Assembly (NCBI GenBank): GCA_036260105.1
Contig: DATAAN010000037.1
Location: 1 to 15,824, forward strand
Reading direction: 5' to 3'
DNA: 15,824 bases
Source: JAJCYE01 sp036260105
Lineage (GTDB): Bacteria > Actinomycetota > CADDZG01 > JAHWKV01
The notes under the pieces are model-generated. The model was not told where the DNA came from. It was given only the letters and a program-made list of their open reading frames with translations, and did no database searches. Below are positions 7,051 through 14,021 of this stretch, in pieces. The stretch's first letter is position 1, and every line of letters begins with the position of its first letter. The position numbers were made by a program, and so were the translations under genes.

Positions 7051-7830
7051 TCAGTGCTGGTGGATGCGTCCCGCGGAGTGCTTCAGCGACCCGCCGGGCC
7101 GGCCGTAGCGGATGGCGATGATCTGAGCTGCCACCGCGACTGCCACCTCTTCCGGCTGGACGGCGCCGATGTCGAGCCCGAGCGGCGCCTGGATCCGCTC
7201 CAGCTCATCCTCTGAGACACCCACCTCGAGCAGGTTGGCTACCCGCTTCTCGTGGGTGCGACGGCTCCCCATGGCGCCGATGTAACCGGCTTTGGTCTTG
7301 AGGGCGACCTCAAGCAGCGGAATGTCGAACTTCGGGTCGTGGGTGAGGATGCAGATGGCGGTCCGGCGGTCCACCTTCGCGGTCTCCAGGAACTCGTTGG
7401 GCCACTGGACGACAATCTCGTCCGCTTCGGGGAACCGCTCCTTGGTGGCGAAGACCTTGCGGGCGTCGCACACGGTGACGTGGTAACCCAGAAACTTGCC
7501 GATCCGCACCACTGCCGACGCCAGGTTGACCGCTCCGAACACGTACATGAGGGGCGGCGGAGCGAACGACTGGATGAACAGCTCGACCTCCTCGCCGTCC
7601 TCCTCCCCCTTGGGGCCGTAATGGACGGTGGAGATGGCACCGTGCTGGAGCATGTCCAGGGCCTTGGAGGTGGCCACCCGGTCGAGATCCGGGTCGCCGA
7701 GCGATCCGAGAACCCGGTCGTCCGAGGCGAGCAACTTGGCGCCCGGGTTTGGGCCCTGGACCTCCGTTATGAGCGCTACTGCATCCTTCTGCTGTATTGC
7801 ATCCTTTAAGGCGTCGTAGATCTCACCCAT
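7051..7830 (-). CDS. xdhC: XdhC/CoxI family molybdenum-hydroxylase maturation factor
   Basis: 259 residues. The N-terminal domain is degenerate: where the family has SGGCVE it reads GSLGDPDLD (42-50), without cysteine. The C-terminal Rossmann domain is intact: PPLMYVFGAVNLASAVV (92-108), ICILTHDPKFDIPLLEVAL, GYIGAMGSRRTHEKR (182-196), RIQAPLGLDIGAVQPEEVAVAVAAQIIA (212-239). XdhC/CoxI proteins bind Moco and promote its sulfuration and insertion into xanthine-dehydrogenase-family enzymes. The ATG at 7830 shares one base with the stop of the upstream 104-residue XdhC-family gene (TGATG), so the two are translationally coupled and probably act as a pair, one bringing the cysteine motif and the other the nucleotide-binding fold. 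It is divergent from the FAD and iron-sulfur subunit genes it presumably serves. Confidence 0.92.
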   Translation of the reverse strand: MGEIYDALKDAIQQKDAVALITEVQGPNPGAKLLASDDRVLGSLGDPDLDRVATSKALDMLQHGAISTVHYGPKGEEDGEEVELFIQSFAPPPLMYVFGAVNLASAVVRIGKFLGYHVTVCDARKVFATKERFPEADEIVVQWPNEFLETAKVDRRTAICILTHDPKFDIPLLEVALKTKAGYIGAMGSRRTHEKRVANLLEVGVSEDELERIQAPLGLDIGAVQPEEVAVAVAAQIIAIRYGRPGGSLKHSAGRIHQH

Positions 7831-8144
7831 CAGTAGTCCAGGCGCTCCACGAACAGGTGGACGGTGCCGCCGCAAGTGAGCCCCACCGCGCACGCCTCCT
7901 CATCCGTTATGCCGTGGGTGATGCGCTGGGGGACGCCCGAGTCGATGACCTCCATGGCCTTCTCGATCACGGCCGGCTCGACGCAGCCGCCGGAAACCGA
8001 ACCGGCGACTTCCATCCTGTCCGATACCGCGAGCACCGCCCCGGGGTCCCGCGGTGCGGAGCGCTCGGTTGCGATCAGCGTCGCAACCGCCACCTTCTTA
8101 CCGTCCGAAAGCCATTGGTCCACTGTGTCGAGAACTTCGTACAT
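7830..8144 (-). CDS. Standalone XdhC N-terminal (XdhC_CoxI) domain protein
   Basis: 104 residues, a single domain: VAVATLIATERSAPRDPGAV, then the family motif SGGCVEPAVI (51-60) with its conserved cysteine, and the C-terminal LTCGGTVHLFVERL (89-102). It lacks the Rossmann domain that follows in full-length XdhC. The start is the ATG at 8144, with GGGAGG about 6-9 nt upstream; an extension to 8213 adds 23 low-complexity residues with no family match. The stop overlaps the next gene's ATG by one base. The split into a Cys-containing small protein and a larger Rossmann partner suggests a heteromeric maturation factor (inference). Confidence 0.9.
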   Translation of the reverse strand: MYEVLDTVDQWLSDGKKVAVATLIATERSAPRDPGAVLAVSDRMEVAGSVSGGCVEPAVIEKAMEVIDSGVPQRITHGITDEEACAVGLTCGGTVHLFVERLDY

Positions 8145-8345
8145 AAGCCGCCTCCCGGGCCCCTGCCGGCTCGAGCGCACAACGCCCGACCGGACTTGAT
8201 GGACAAGACGCAAAAACTCCTACGAAACCGTCAACGCAGCGGGCAGAACAAACATTTCCCCGCCTCGCGCCGGCGCCCTCAGTGCCAATGTTATTAGGGA
8301 CGCTAGACTAGGCACCGAAAGGGACGGAATGCCGCCGGCGCTGGT

Positions 8346-8375
8346 TTGACACCTGTGCCGGGCAGTCGATAAATT
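8346..8375 (+). promoter_or_regulatory. Promoter of the CoxM-CoxS family genes
   Basis: A perfect -35 TTGACA (8346-8351), an 18-bp spacer and TAAATT (8370-8375) as -10. The predicted start is near 8382, giving a leader of about 175 nt before the ATG at 8558. Confidence 0.6.
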
Positions 8376-8384
8376 TACCGGCGG

Positions 8385-8399
8385 GTCCAACCCTTGGAC
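8385..8399 (+). promoter_or_regulatory. Hairpin at the 5' end of the leader
   Basis: GTCCAA (8385-8390) and TTGGAC (8394-8399) form a perfect 6-bp stem with a CCC loop. It would sit at the extreme 5' end of the transcript from the 8346 promoter, where such stems can protect RNA from decay. Confidence 0.4.
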
Positions 8400-8417
8400 G
8401 CAGCACCGCACGAGGGA

Positions 8418-8462
8418 GAACAGGCGTCCGAAGCGTGAGCTACAAGCGATCGCCGCCTGTTC
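8418..8462 (+). promoter_or_regulatory. Leader stem-loop followed by C-rich tract
   Basis: GAACAGGCG (8418-8426) pairs perfectly with CGCCTGTTC (8454-8462), a 9-bp stem closing a 27-nt loop. The next 40 nt (8461-8500) contain 19 C and only 1 G, the composition typical of Rho-loading sites. The arrangement could be a regulatory leader for the CoxM-CoxS family genes; I cannot match it to a known riboswitch. Confidence 0.4.
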
Positions 8463-8557
8463 ACTTCACTCCCCTCCCCCAAATCCCTCATTTCCAGTTT
8501 GTTGTGCTGTTTTTGGCTGTTCAGAAGTTTTCGTGTAGTGCGACCTAGGAGGAATGC

Positions 8558-9424
8558 ATGTATCCCCCACCCTTCGAGTACATAGCGCCCGACACCCTCG
8601 AGGAGGCTATGCAGGTAGTCGCTCAGTACGGCGACGACTGCAAGGTCCTCTCCGGCGGCATGAGCCTTATTCCTCTCATGAAGCTCCGGTTCGCCAGCCC
8701 GGCCATCATCGTGGACATCAACCGGATTCAGGGCCTGGACTACATCAACGAGGAAGGCGGAGGGCTTCGGGTAGGTGCACTCACCCGCTACCGCTCGCTC
8801 GTGCGTTCCGACCTGCTTAAGGCGCGCTACCAGTGCGCCGCCGACGCGGCGCCGCAGGTTGCCGACCCGATCGTCCGCAACCGTGGGACGCTCGTCGGTT
8901 CCCTGTGCCACGCCGACCCGCAGGGCGACTGGGGCGCAGTCATGCTGGCCATGAACGGCTCCATCGTCGCCCGGAGCGTCTCCGGCACCCGCGAGATCCC
9001 CATTGACCAGTTCATCGTCGGGCCGTTCCAGAACAGCCTGCAGACCGGTGAGATCGGCGTCGAGGCTCGCATCCCGAGCCAGGGCGAGCGGTCCTTCGGC
9101 AAGTACATGAAGCTCGAGCGCAAGGTGGGCGACTTCGCCACCGCGGGTGTTGCAGTTTCCATCGGCTGGTCCGGTGGCTCCATCAGCCACGCCGGCATCG
9201 CCCTGACGGGTGTGGGCGCAGCGAACATCAAGGCGACCTCAGCCGAGTCGGTCCTGATGGGCAGCAGCCTGAACCAGGGAACCATCGAAGAAGCAGCTCG
9301 CCAGGCCGCGTCGTCCTGCGACCCGAAGAGCGACCACCGCGGCAGCGGCGAGTACAAGCGGGAGATCGTCCGGGTCTTCACCGTTCGTGCCCTGAGCGCC
9401 GCCGCCGGCCTTCGGGCGGCCTAA
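8558..9424 (+). CDS. coxM: FAD-binding subunit of a molybdenum hydroxylase (CoxM family)
   Basis: 288 residues, the usual length for the medium, FAD-carrying subunit of CO dehydrogenase/xanthine-dehydrogenase-type enzymes. It passes electrons from the [2Fe-2S] subunit to an acceptor. FAD-site signatures: LSGGMSLIPLMKLR (31-44) and VRNRGTLVGSLCHADPQGDW (106-125); the C-terminal CODH-flavoprotein domain shows RKVGDFATAGVAVSIG (188-203) and DHRGSGEYKREIV (259-271). A strong AGGAGG 5 nt before the ATG at 8558 sets the start; an ATG at 8554 is out of frame and too close. It is followed after 57 nt by the iron-sulfur subunit. The symbol names the family; the actual substrate (CO or another) cannot be told without the catalytic subunit, which is absent here. 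Confidence 0.93.
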   Translation: MYPPPFEYIAPDTLEEAMQVVAQYGDDCKVLSGGMSLIPLMKLRFASPAIIVDINRIQGLDYINEEGGGLRVGALTRYRSLVRSDLLKARYQCAADAAPQVADPIVRNRGTLVGSLCHADPQGDWGAVMLAMNGSIVARSVSGTREIPIDQFIVGPFQNSLQTGEIGVEARIPSQGERSFGKYMKLERKVGDFATAGVAVSIGWSGGSISHAGIALTGVGAANIKATSAESVLMGSSLNQGTIEEAARQAASSCDPKSDHRGSGEYKREIVRVFTVRALSAAAGLRAA

Positions 9425-9481
9425 CTAACCGTCCGGGCGCTGAGACAATAAATCGACGGCCCTAATTCAAGGGAGGACAGT

Positions 9482-9976
9482 GTGCAAGTAAAGCAAGTAT
9501 CGGTCACCGTGAACGGTGAGACCTACACCACGGAGATCGAGCCCCGGCTCCTTCTGATTCACTTCATCCGTGAGGTTCTCGGCCTGACGGGGACCCACCT
9601 CGGTTGCGACACCACCAGCTGTGGCGCCTGCACCGTTCTGCTCGACGGCCTACCCATCAAGTCCTGCACGTACTTCGCAGTTATGGCGGACGGCCACGAG
9701 GTTCTGACGGTCGAGGGTCTGGCCCTGGCTTCGGAGCTCCACCCCGTTCAGCAGGGCTTCCACGAGGAGCACGGCCTGCAGTGCGGGTTCTGCACCCCCG
9801 GCATGATGATCACCGCCAAGGCGCTGCTGGACGAGAACCCCAACCCCACCGAAGACGAGATCCGCTGGGCCATCTCCGGCAACCTCTGCCGGTGCACCGG
9901 CTACCAGAACATCGTCAAGGCGATCAAGTGGGCCGCCCACAAGATCAACTCGGAGCCTGCCGCTTACCGCAGGTAA
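9482..9976 (+). CDS. coxS: [2Fe-2S] subunit of a molybdenum hydroxylase (CoxS family)
   Basis: 164 residues, normal for the small iron-sulfur subunit. Both clusters are complete: the plant-ferredoxin-type N-terminal cluster uses Cys42, Cys47, Cys50 and Cys62 (GCDTTSCGAC...SC), and the four-helix C-terminal cluster uses Cys101, Cys104, Cys136 and Cys138 (QCGFCTPGMM and LCRCTGY). It shuttles electrons from the Mo centre to FAD. GTG start at 9482, with GGGAGG about 5 nt upstream. The gene ends 18 nt before a perfect-palindrome terminator, and the next gene is a methyltransferase rather than a coxL-type gene. The symbol is by family; substrate unknown. Confidence 0.95.
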   Translation: MQVKQVSVTVNGETYTTEIEPRLLLIHFIREVLGLTGTHLGCDTTSCGACTVLLDGLPIKSCTYFAVMADGHEVLTVEGLALASELHPVQQGFHEEHGLQCGFCTPGMMITAKALLDENPNPTEDEIRWAISGNLCRCTGYQNIVKAIKWAAHKINSEPAAYRR

Positions 9977-9994
9977 CACCGATCGTTCCGACTC

Positions 9995-10026
9995 AACCCC
10001 CACCTTCGCTAGCGAAGGTGGGGGTT
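9995..10026. terminator. Terminator palindrome after the CoxS-family gene
   Basis: A perfect 32-bp palindrome: 14-bp arms AACCCCCACCTTCG / CGAAGGTGGGGGTT around a CTAG tetraloop, followed by AGTCTTTA. The T-tract is poor, so termination efficiency is uncertain. It separates the hydroxylase genes from the methyltransferase operon. Confidence 0.75.
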
Positions 10027-10075
10027 AGTCTTTAGTAGGGACAAGATTCCCCCGACTTGAGGACAATCCGACAAC

Positions 10076-11005
10076 ATGGCCAAAACGCAGACCGACGCGG
10101 CCACCAAGCAGTGGGTCGTCGACTACTACGACGGGTCCTGGTTCGACTACCGGCTTATCTGGCTGAACGGCGACAACCTGGGCAAGCACTTCGGCTACTG
10201 GGAGCCCGACATCAAGTCCCAGGCGCAGTCCCTGATCAACATGAACCGCCAGATGGCGCTCCGTGTGGATCCCCAGCCGGGACAGAAGGTACTGGACGCG
10301 GGTTGCGGCGTCGGCGGCTCCTCCATGTGGCTCGCGAGGAACTACGGGGTCGACACCGTCGGCATCAGCATCTCCTCGCGCGAGCTGGAGCGGGCCAGGC
10401 GCTATACGGCCAAGAGGGGTCTGCAGGACCAGTGCCGCTTCGAGCAGCAGGACTACATCCACACGAACTTTCCGGACGGCACCTTTGACATCGTGTGGGC
10501 GCAGGAGAGCTCCTGCCACAGCCGGCACAAGGACCTCTTCGTCGCGGAGGCCTACCGGGTGCTCAAGCCCGGCGGCATGCTGGTAATCGAGGACTGGTAT
10601 CGCACCGGACGCCCGTTCCACCCCGCCGACGAGAAGCTGCTCCATCACTTCCTCGGTTGTTGGGCTATTCCCGACATCCCGACACGGCAGGAGATTACCG
10701 GCTACTGCACGGACGCCGGCTTCACCAACGTCGTCTTCGACGACATCACTCCCTACATGCTGCGCTCCGCACGCCACCTCTACAACGTCACGGCCACGCT
10801 GTACCCGGGCGCCTTCCTCCTGCGTTGGATGCGACTGAGGACCGAGGTGCTCCACAACAATCTCAGGGCCGCACGCAGCCAGTGGAGGGCTCACGTGAGA
10901 GGTCTGTGGATCGCCGGAATCGTATCGGCGCAGAAGCCGGAGGCGGCGGCGATCCTCGACGCACCGGCGGAGGCCAACGTCCCCGAGCCCGTGCCGGCCA
11001 GCTGA
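10076..11005 (+). CDS. SAM-dependent methyltransferase, tocopherol/sterol methyltransferase-like (first copy)
   Basis: 309 residues. It begins WVVDYYDGSWFDYRLIWL...KHFGYWEP, the N-terminal signature of the gamma-tocopherol/sterol C24/RebM-like methyltransferase group. Motif I is VLDAGCGVGGSS (72-83); the acidic loop is GISISSRELERARRY; motif II/III is FDIVWAQESSCH and VLKPGGMLVIEDW. A C-terminal helical region ends KPEA, followed by about 20 Ala/Pro/Glu residues. It aligns without gaps to the next gene over 290 residues (176 identities by hand count, about 61%). The ATG at 10076 is the natural start by homology with the second copy (MAKTxTDAA), although the ribosome site is weak. First gene of an overlapping operon. 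The substrate is probably a small lipid-like or isoprenoid molecule, by family only. Confidence 0.9.
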   Translation: MAKTQTDAATKQWVVDYYDGSWFDYRLIWLNGDNLGKHFGYWEPDIKSQAQSLINMNRQMALRVDPQPGQKVLDAGCGVGGSSMWLARNYGVDTVGISISSRELERARRYTAKRGLQDQCRFEQQDYIHTNFPDGTFDIVWAQESSCHSRHKDLFVAEAYRVLKPGGMLVIEDWYRTGRPFHPADEKLLHHFLGCWAIPDIPTRQEITGYCTDAGFTNVVFDDITPYMLRSARHLYNVTATLYPGAFLLRWMRLRTEVLHNNLRAARSQWRAHVRGLWIAGIVSAQKPEAAAILDAPAEANVPEPVPAS

Positions 11006-12315
11006 TGGCGAAGACCGGAACCGACGCGGCCATCCGCAAGTGGATCGTCGACTACTACGACGGCTCCTGGTTCGACTACCGGGTGGTCTGGCTGAACCGG
11101 GGCACCCTCGCCAAACACTTCGGCTACTGGGAACCCCACATCCGCAACCACGCCGAGTCCCTGCTCAATATGAACAAGCAGGTGGCGGCGCGGGTCAACC
11201 CAAAGCCCGGCGAGAGGGTCCTGGATGCCGGCTGCGGCGTCGGAGGTTCTTCGATATGGCTGGCGCGCACCTTCGGGCTGAACACCGTCGGGATCAGCCT
11301 CTCCGAGAAGGAGCTGGAGCGAGCCCGCCGCTACGCCAAGGAGCGCGGGCTGGAGGCTCAGTGCACCTTCGAGGTGCAGGACTTCGTCGCCACGACGTTC
11401 CCGGATGAGAGCTTCGACATAGTTTGGGCTCAGGAGAGCTTCTGCCACGCGATGGACAAAGGCGCATGGATGAAGGAGATGTTCCGCCTTTTGAAGCCGG
11501 GCGGCCGGCTGGTGATCGAGGACTGGTTCCGGCCCCGCCGGCCCTACCACCCGGCGGACGAAGCGATGTTCCGGGAGTGGCTGAGGGGTTGGGCGATCGA
11601 GGACCTGGCGACCAGGGATGAGGTCGTCGAGGACGCCCGGGCCGCCGGCTTCGCCGACACGAGGCTCGACGACATCACCCCCCACGTCATCCGCTCCGTG
11701 CGGCGGCTCTACGGCATGACCGTGGCCCTGTTCCCCGGCGCCTACCTCGGCAAGCTGGTCAAGCTGCGGAGTGAGGTGCTGCACCGCAACATCGTCAGCG
11801 CGCGGCTGCAGTGGAGGGCCCGGAACCGCAATCTGTGGATCTCGGGAATCTTCTCGGCCCGCAAGCCGGAAGCGCCCGAGGAGCCGAAGCCGTCGAAGAG
11901 GCAGGCCGAGGCAGAGCCTGCCCCAATGCCCCCGGCCGCCTCCACCACTTCCGCCGAACCTCCGGCCGTCGAGTTCGTCCAGTCGCCACCGGAGGACACC
12001 GCCGGGCCGGCGCCTGCCCGCGCTGCAGAAGCGGCCGCCAAAGGGAAGAAGAAGGACAAGGCCGGGACCGCCAGGGCGAAGAAGGAGGACAAGGCCGAGC
12101 CGGCCGCCAAGGCGAAGGCAGAGCACAAGGCGGAGCCGGCAGCGGAGTCCCCGCAGTCCAACGGCGAGAAGGCCGCCAAGCCTAAGACACGCGCAGCGAA
12201 GTCGTCGCAGCCGCACGACGAGAGGGCCGCAAAACCGAAGCCCAGGCCGGCGTCGGCCAAATCGGAGAATCCACCGAAGGACGCTACGACCGGAGAGCCT
12301 TCAGCCTCCGAATGA
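11005..12315 (+). CDS. SAM-dependent methyltransferase (second copy) with long Lys/Ala/Glu/Pro-rich C-terminal tail
   Basis: 436 residues. Residues 1-290 are a paralogue of the preceding methyltransferase, with identical motif I VLDAGCGVGGSS (72-83), FDIVWAQESFCH and LLKPGGRLVIEDW. Residues about 287-436 form a low-complexity charged tail of KPK, AAK, KAEP and KKKDK-type segments, first acidic/Pro-rich and then lysine-rich, almost certainly disordered and resembling histone-H1-like or ribosome/membrane-tethering tails. The ATG at 11005 overlaps the TGA of copy one by one base (TGATG), so translation is coupled; the same frame is open from about 10495, but that part is antisense-free shadow coding. 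Its stop overlaps the next gene's ATG by 4 bases. The duplication followed by tail gain suggests functional divergence (inference). Confidence 0.9.
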   Translation: MAKTGTDAAIRKWIVDYYDGSWFDYRVVWLNRGTLAKHFGYWEPHIRNHAESLLNMNKQVAARVNPKPGERVLDAGCGVGGSSIWLARTFGLNTVGISLSEKELERARRYAKERGLEAQCTFEVQDFVATTFPDESFDIVWAQESFCHAMDKGAWMKEMFRLLKPGGRLVIEDWFRPRRPYHPADEAMFREWLRGWAIEDLATRDEVVEDARAAGFADTRLDDITPHVIRSVRRLYGMTVALFPGAYLGKLVKLRSEVLHRNIVSARLQWRARNRNLWISGIFSARKPEAPEEPKPSKRQAEAEPAPMPPAASTTSAEPPAVEFVQSPPEDTAGPAPARAAEAAAKGKKKDKAGTARAKKEDKAEPAAKAKAEHKAEPAAESPQSNGEKAAKPKTRAAKSSQPHDERAAKPKPRPASAKSENPPKDATTGEPSASE

Positions 12316-12866
12316 CGCGCCAGAGCGGCCGGCAGCCTCAGTTCGCGTTTCGGCGGCTCGAGGATGCGGATCTCCCTTTGCTCCATCGGTGGCTCAACGA
12401 GCCGGGTATCGTGCGCTGGTGGGAGGGGGACGACGTCTCCTGGGACGGTGTCGTGAGGGACTACGGCTCCGCCAACCGGGACCCAACCGAGCACTGGCTC
12501 GCCTGCTTGAATGGCCGGGAGCTGGGTTGGATCCAGGTGTGGGCGCTGGCCGATGAACCGGAGGAAGCGGCGAAATGGCTGCCCTACGGAGTTAGGGCCA
12601 CCGCCGCGGGAATCGATTACCTGATCGGCGAACCGGCCGATAGGGGACGGGGGCGGGGTTCGGCGATGATCTCGGCCTTCATCGACCAGGTTGTTTTCCG
12701 GATGTACCCCCAGTACGACCAGGTCTGCGCTGCACCCTATGCGGCCAATGTCGCCTCCTGGCGAGCCCTGGAGAAAGCGGGCTTCAACTTCCGGGGCGAG
12801 ATCGAGGACAGGGACGGACCCTGCCGCCTCATGGTGTGCGAGCGGCAGCGGCCGGCGGCGGTCTGA
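12312..12866 (+). CDS. GNAT family N-acetyltransferase (AAC(6')/siderophore-acyltransferase-like)
   Basis: 184 residues. FRRLEDADLPLLHRWLNEPGIVRWW (13-37) is the opening of the AAC(6')- and IucB-like acetyltransferase subgroup. GIDYLIGEPADRGRGRGSAMI (100-120) holds the acetyl-CoA pyrophosphate loop (RGRGRGSA), and NVASWRALEKAGF (146-158) is the conserved C-terminal helix. It transfers an acyl group from acyl-CoA to an amine. The substrate is not readable: aminoglycoside resistance is one possibility, siderophore or metabolite acylation another. The ATG overlaps the preceding stop (ATGA, 4 bp), so it belongs to the methyltransferase operon. Confidence 0.87.
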   Translation: MTRQSGRQPQFAFRRLEDADLPLLHRWLNEPGIVRWWEGDDVSWDGVVRDYGSANRDPTEHWLACLNGRELGWIQVWALADEPEEAAKWLPYGVRATAAGIDYLIGEPADRGRGRGSAMISAFIDQVVFRMYPQYDQVCAAPYAANVASWRALEKAGFNFRGEIEDRDGPCRLMVCERQRPAAV

Positions 12867-12884
12867 CACTTGCCGGAGCGACTC

Positions 12885-13718
12885 TTGGACCCGGTTTCCC
12901 GGCTCACCTCCCAGCCGCCTGCCGTGCAGCTGGTGGTAGTCCTCTACTCCGTCACGCTGGCACTGGTTGCCGCCGAGGTGGCGTGGCTGGCTCGGGAGCC
13001 CGGACCACGACGCCGGGCGGTTCTGGTCTCAGCCGCCGTGGCGTCCACGATGGGACTGGGCGCCGTACTCGTGGGCTTCGCCTACGCCGAGGTGCTGGAG
13101 AGCCTATGGGGCCGGCTCGACGGCTTTCGCTGGGAGGCGGCCGCTCGCTACTGGGCTCGCCATCCGCTGGCCGGCTGGATTGCCACCTTCGTGGCGTGGG
13201 ACCTCGCGGGTTGGATCTACCACGTCATAGGGCACCGGACTACGGTCGGCTGGGCGGCGCACCAGCCCCACCACTCCGGCACGGAGTACGACGCCTCCCT
13301 CGGCCTTCGGCAGACCTGGGTGCCGTTTCACGGGTTGCTCATTCACCCGTTGCTGGCGCTGCTGGGGTTCGATCTGGAGGTGGCTATGGTCTGCGCCGCA
13401 GCCTCGAACTCCTGGCAGGTGCTCGAGCACACGAGCCTGGACCTGCGCTTCCCCCGCTGGTTCGCCGCCGTCGTAATGACGCCGGCTGCGCACAGGCACC
13501 ACCATGGGGTCGAGGGCAACCTCGTCAATCTGGGGCCGTTCCTGACGATCTGGGACCGTTTGAGCGGCACGTGGGTCTCTGAAGACGCCCCGGCGCCCGA
13601 GCGGTACGGGCTGGGCACGCCCGTCGGCAGCAATCCGCTGCGGATAGAGCTCGCCGGCTGGATGGCGCTACTGCTCCCCCGGCGGCCCGCTCCGGCTGTT
13701 CCGGCCGGACAGGAATAG
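12885..13718 (+). CDS. Membrane fatty acid hydroxylase / sterol desaturase superfamily protein
   Basis: 277 residues from TTG 12885. Three histidine clusters typical of the non-haem di-iron superfamily are present: HVIGH (113-117), HQPHH (126-130) and HRHHHG (203-208), plus EHTSLD and the family ending NLGPFLTIWDRLSGTW. About four hydrophobic segments are visible (residues roughly 13-36, 44-68, 95-115, 148-178), consistent with an inner-membrane enzyme that hydroxylates or desaturates a lipid or isoprenoid using oxygen. TTG 12885 has GGAG 6 nt upstream; an in-frame TTG at 12870, 3 nt after the GNAT stop, would add five residues and is the alternative. Last gene of the operon; its final 51 bases overlap the 3' end of the convergent membrane-protein gene. 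Confidence 0.88.
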   Translation: MDPVSRLTSQPPAVQLVVVLYSVTLALVAAEVAWLAREPGPRRRAVLVSAAVASTMGLGAVLVGFAYAEVLESLWGRLDGFRWEAAARYWARHPLAGWIATFVAWDLAGWIYHVIGHRTTVGWAAHQPHHSGTEYDASLGLRQTWVPFHGLLIHPLLALLGFDLEVAMVCAAASNSWQVLEHTSLDLRFPRWFAAVVMTPAAHRHHHGVEGNLVNLGPFLTIWDRLSGTWVSEDAPAPERYGLGTPVGSNPLRIELAGWMALLLPRRPAPAVPAGQE

Positions 13719-14021
13719 GGAGACTTGAACGGCTAGGACGATCGCCACCACGGCGGCCACCATCCAGCCGCCGCTCACCAGTAGCGCCAGGCCGAAGAGG
13801 GTCTCCAGCGCAACCACGCCTATCCACCCGATCATGGCCTGCGACGACCCGGCTGCCGCCTTCCTGGCCAGCACGAATCCCAGGACGGCTACCGCCCCCA
13901 CGACCAGAAGCATGCCGAGCAGCACGACGATGATCATCGCCACGTCGGCTGGGGTGAACTGCGGCGCTTCTGCCAGAGGCGCTGCACCAACCGCCACCGC
14001 CCGGCCGATGTGAAGCGTCAC
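13668..14021 (-). CDS. Small membrane protein of unknown function
   Basis: 117 residues with three predicted transmembrane helices (about 26-52, 62-83 and 85-106) and a short polar, Ser/Arg/Gly-rich end. No family recognised. GTG start at 14021, overlapping the DUF2461 stop by 4 bases (GTGA), so it is probably translationally coupled. The reading frame is open further upstream, but that part is the shadow of DUF2461. Its last 51 bases are antisense to the end of the hydroxylase gene. Confidence 0.72.
   Translation of the reverse strand: MTLHIGRAVAVGAAPLAEAPQFTPADVAMIIVVLLGMLLVVGAVAVLGFVLARKAAAGSSQAMIGWIGVVALETLFGLALLVSGGWMVAAVVAIVLAVQVSLFLSGRNSRSGPPGEQ

Larger units (their letters stand above)
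8145..8557. other. Divergent intergenic region upstream of the two molybdenum-hydroxylase gene sets
   Basis: 413 nt without a gene. The right half holds a near-consensus rightward promoter, a 5'-end hairpin, a larger stem and a C-rich tract (listed separately). There is also a rightward TAGACT at 8304-8309 with no good -35. For the leftward XdhC pair I see TTGACG near 8231-8236 on the minus strand but no matching -10 at the right distance, so its promoter is unresolved. Confidence 0.6.

Noticed and set aside
8375..9190. 271-codon minus-strand open frame opposite the CoxM-family gene
   Set aside because: Covers the promoter and leader and has no family features; the plus strand is plainly coding.
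10495..11004. Upstream extension of the second methyltransferase frame
   Set aside because: This part lies inside the first methyltransferase in another frame and is Arg/Pro-rich; homology between the copies fixes the start at the ATG at 11005.
10891..12216. Long minus-strand open frame (about 440 codons), and another at 11742-12869, antisense to the methyltransferase pair
   Set aside because: Arg/Gly/Leu-rich composition without any family motif; both are explained by GC-rich codon bias in the clearly coding plus strand.
12312..12866. Calling the GNAT protein an aminoglycoside resistance gene
   Set aside because: The fold subgroup includes AAC(6') but also siderophore and metabolite acyltransferases; the operon context points away from a dedicated resistance gene.
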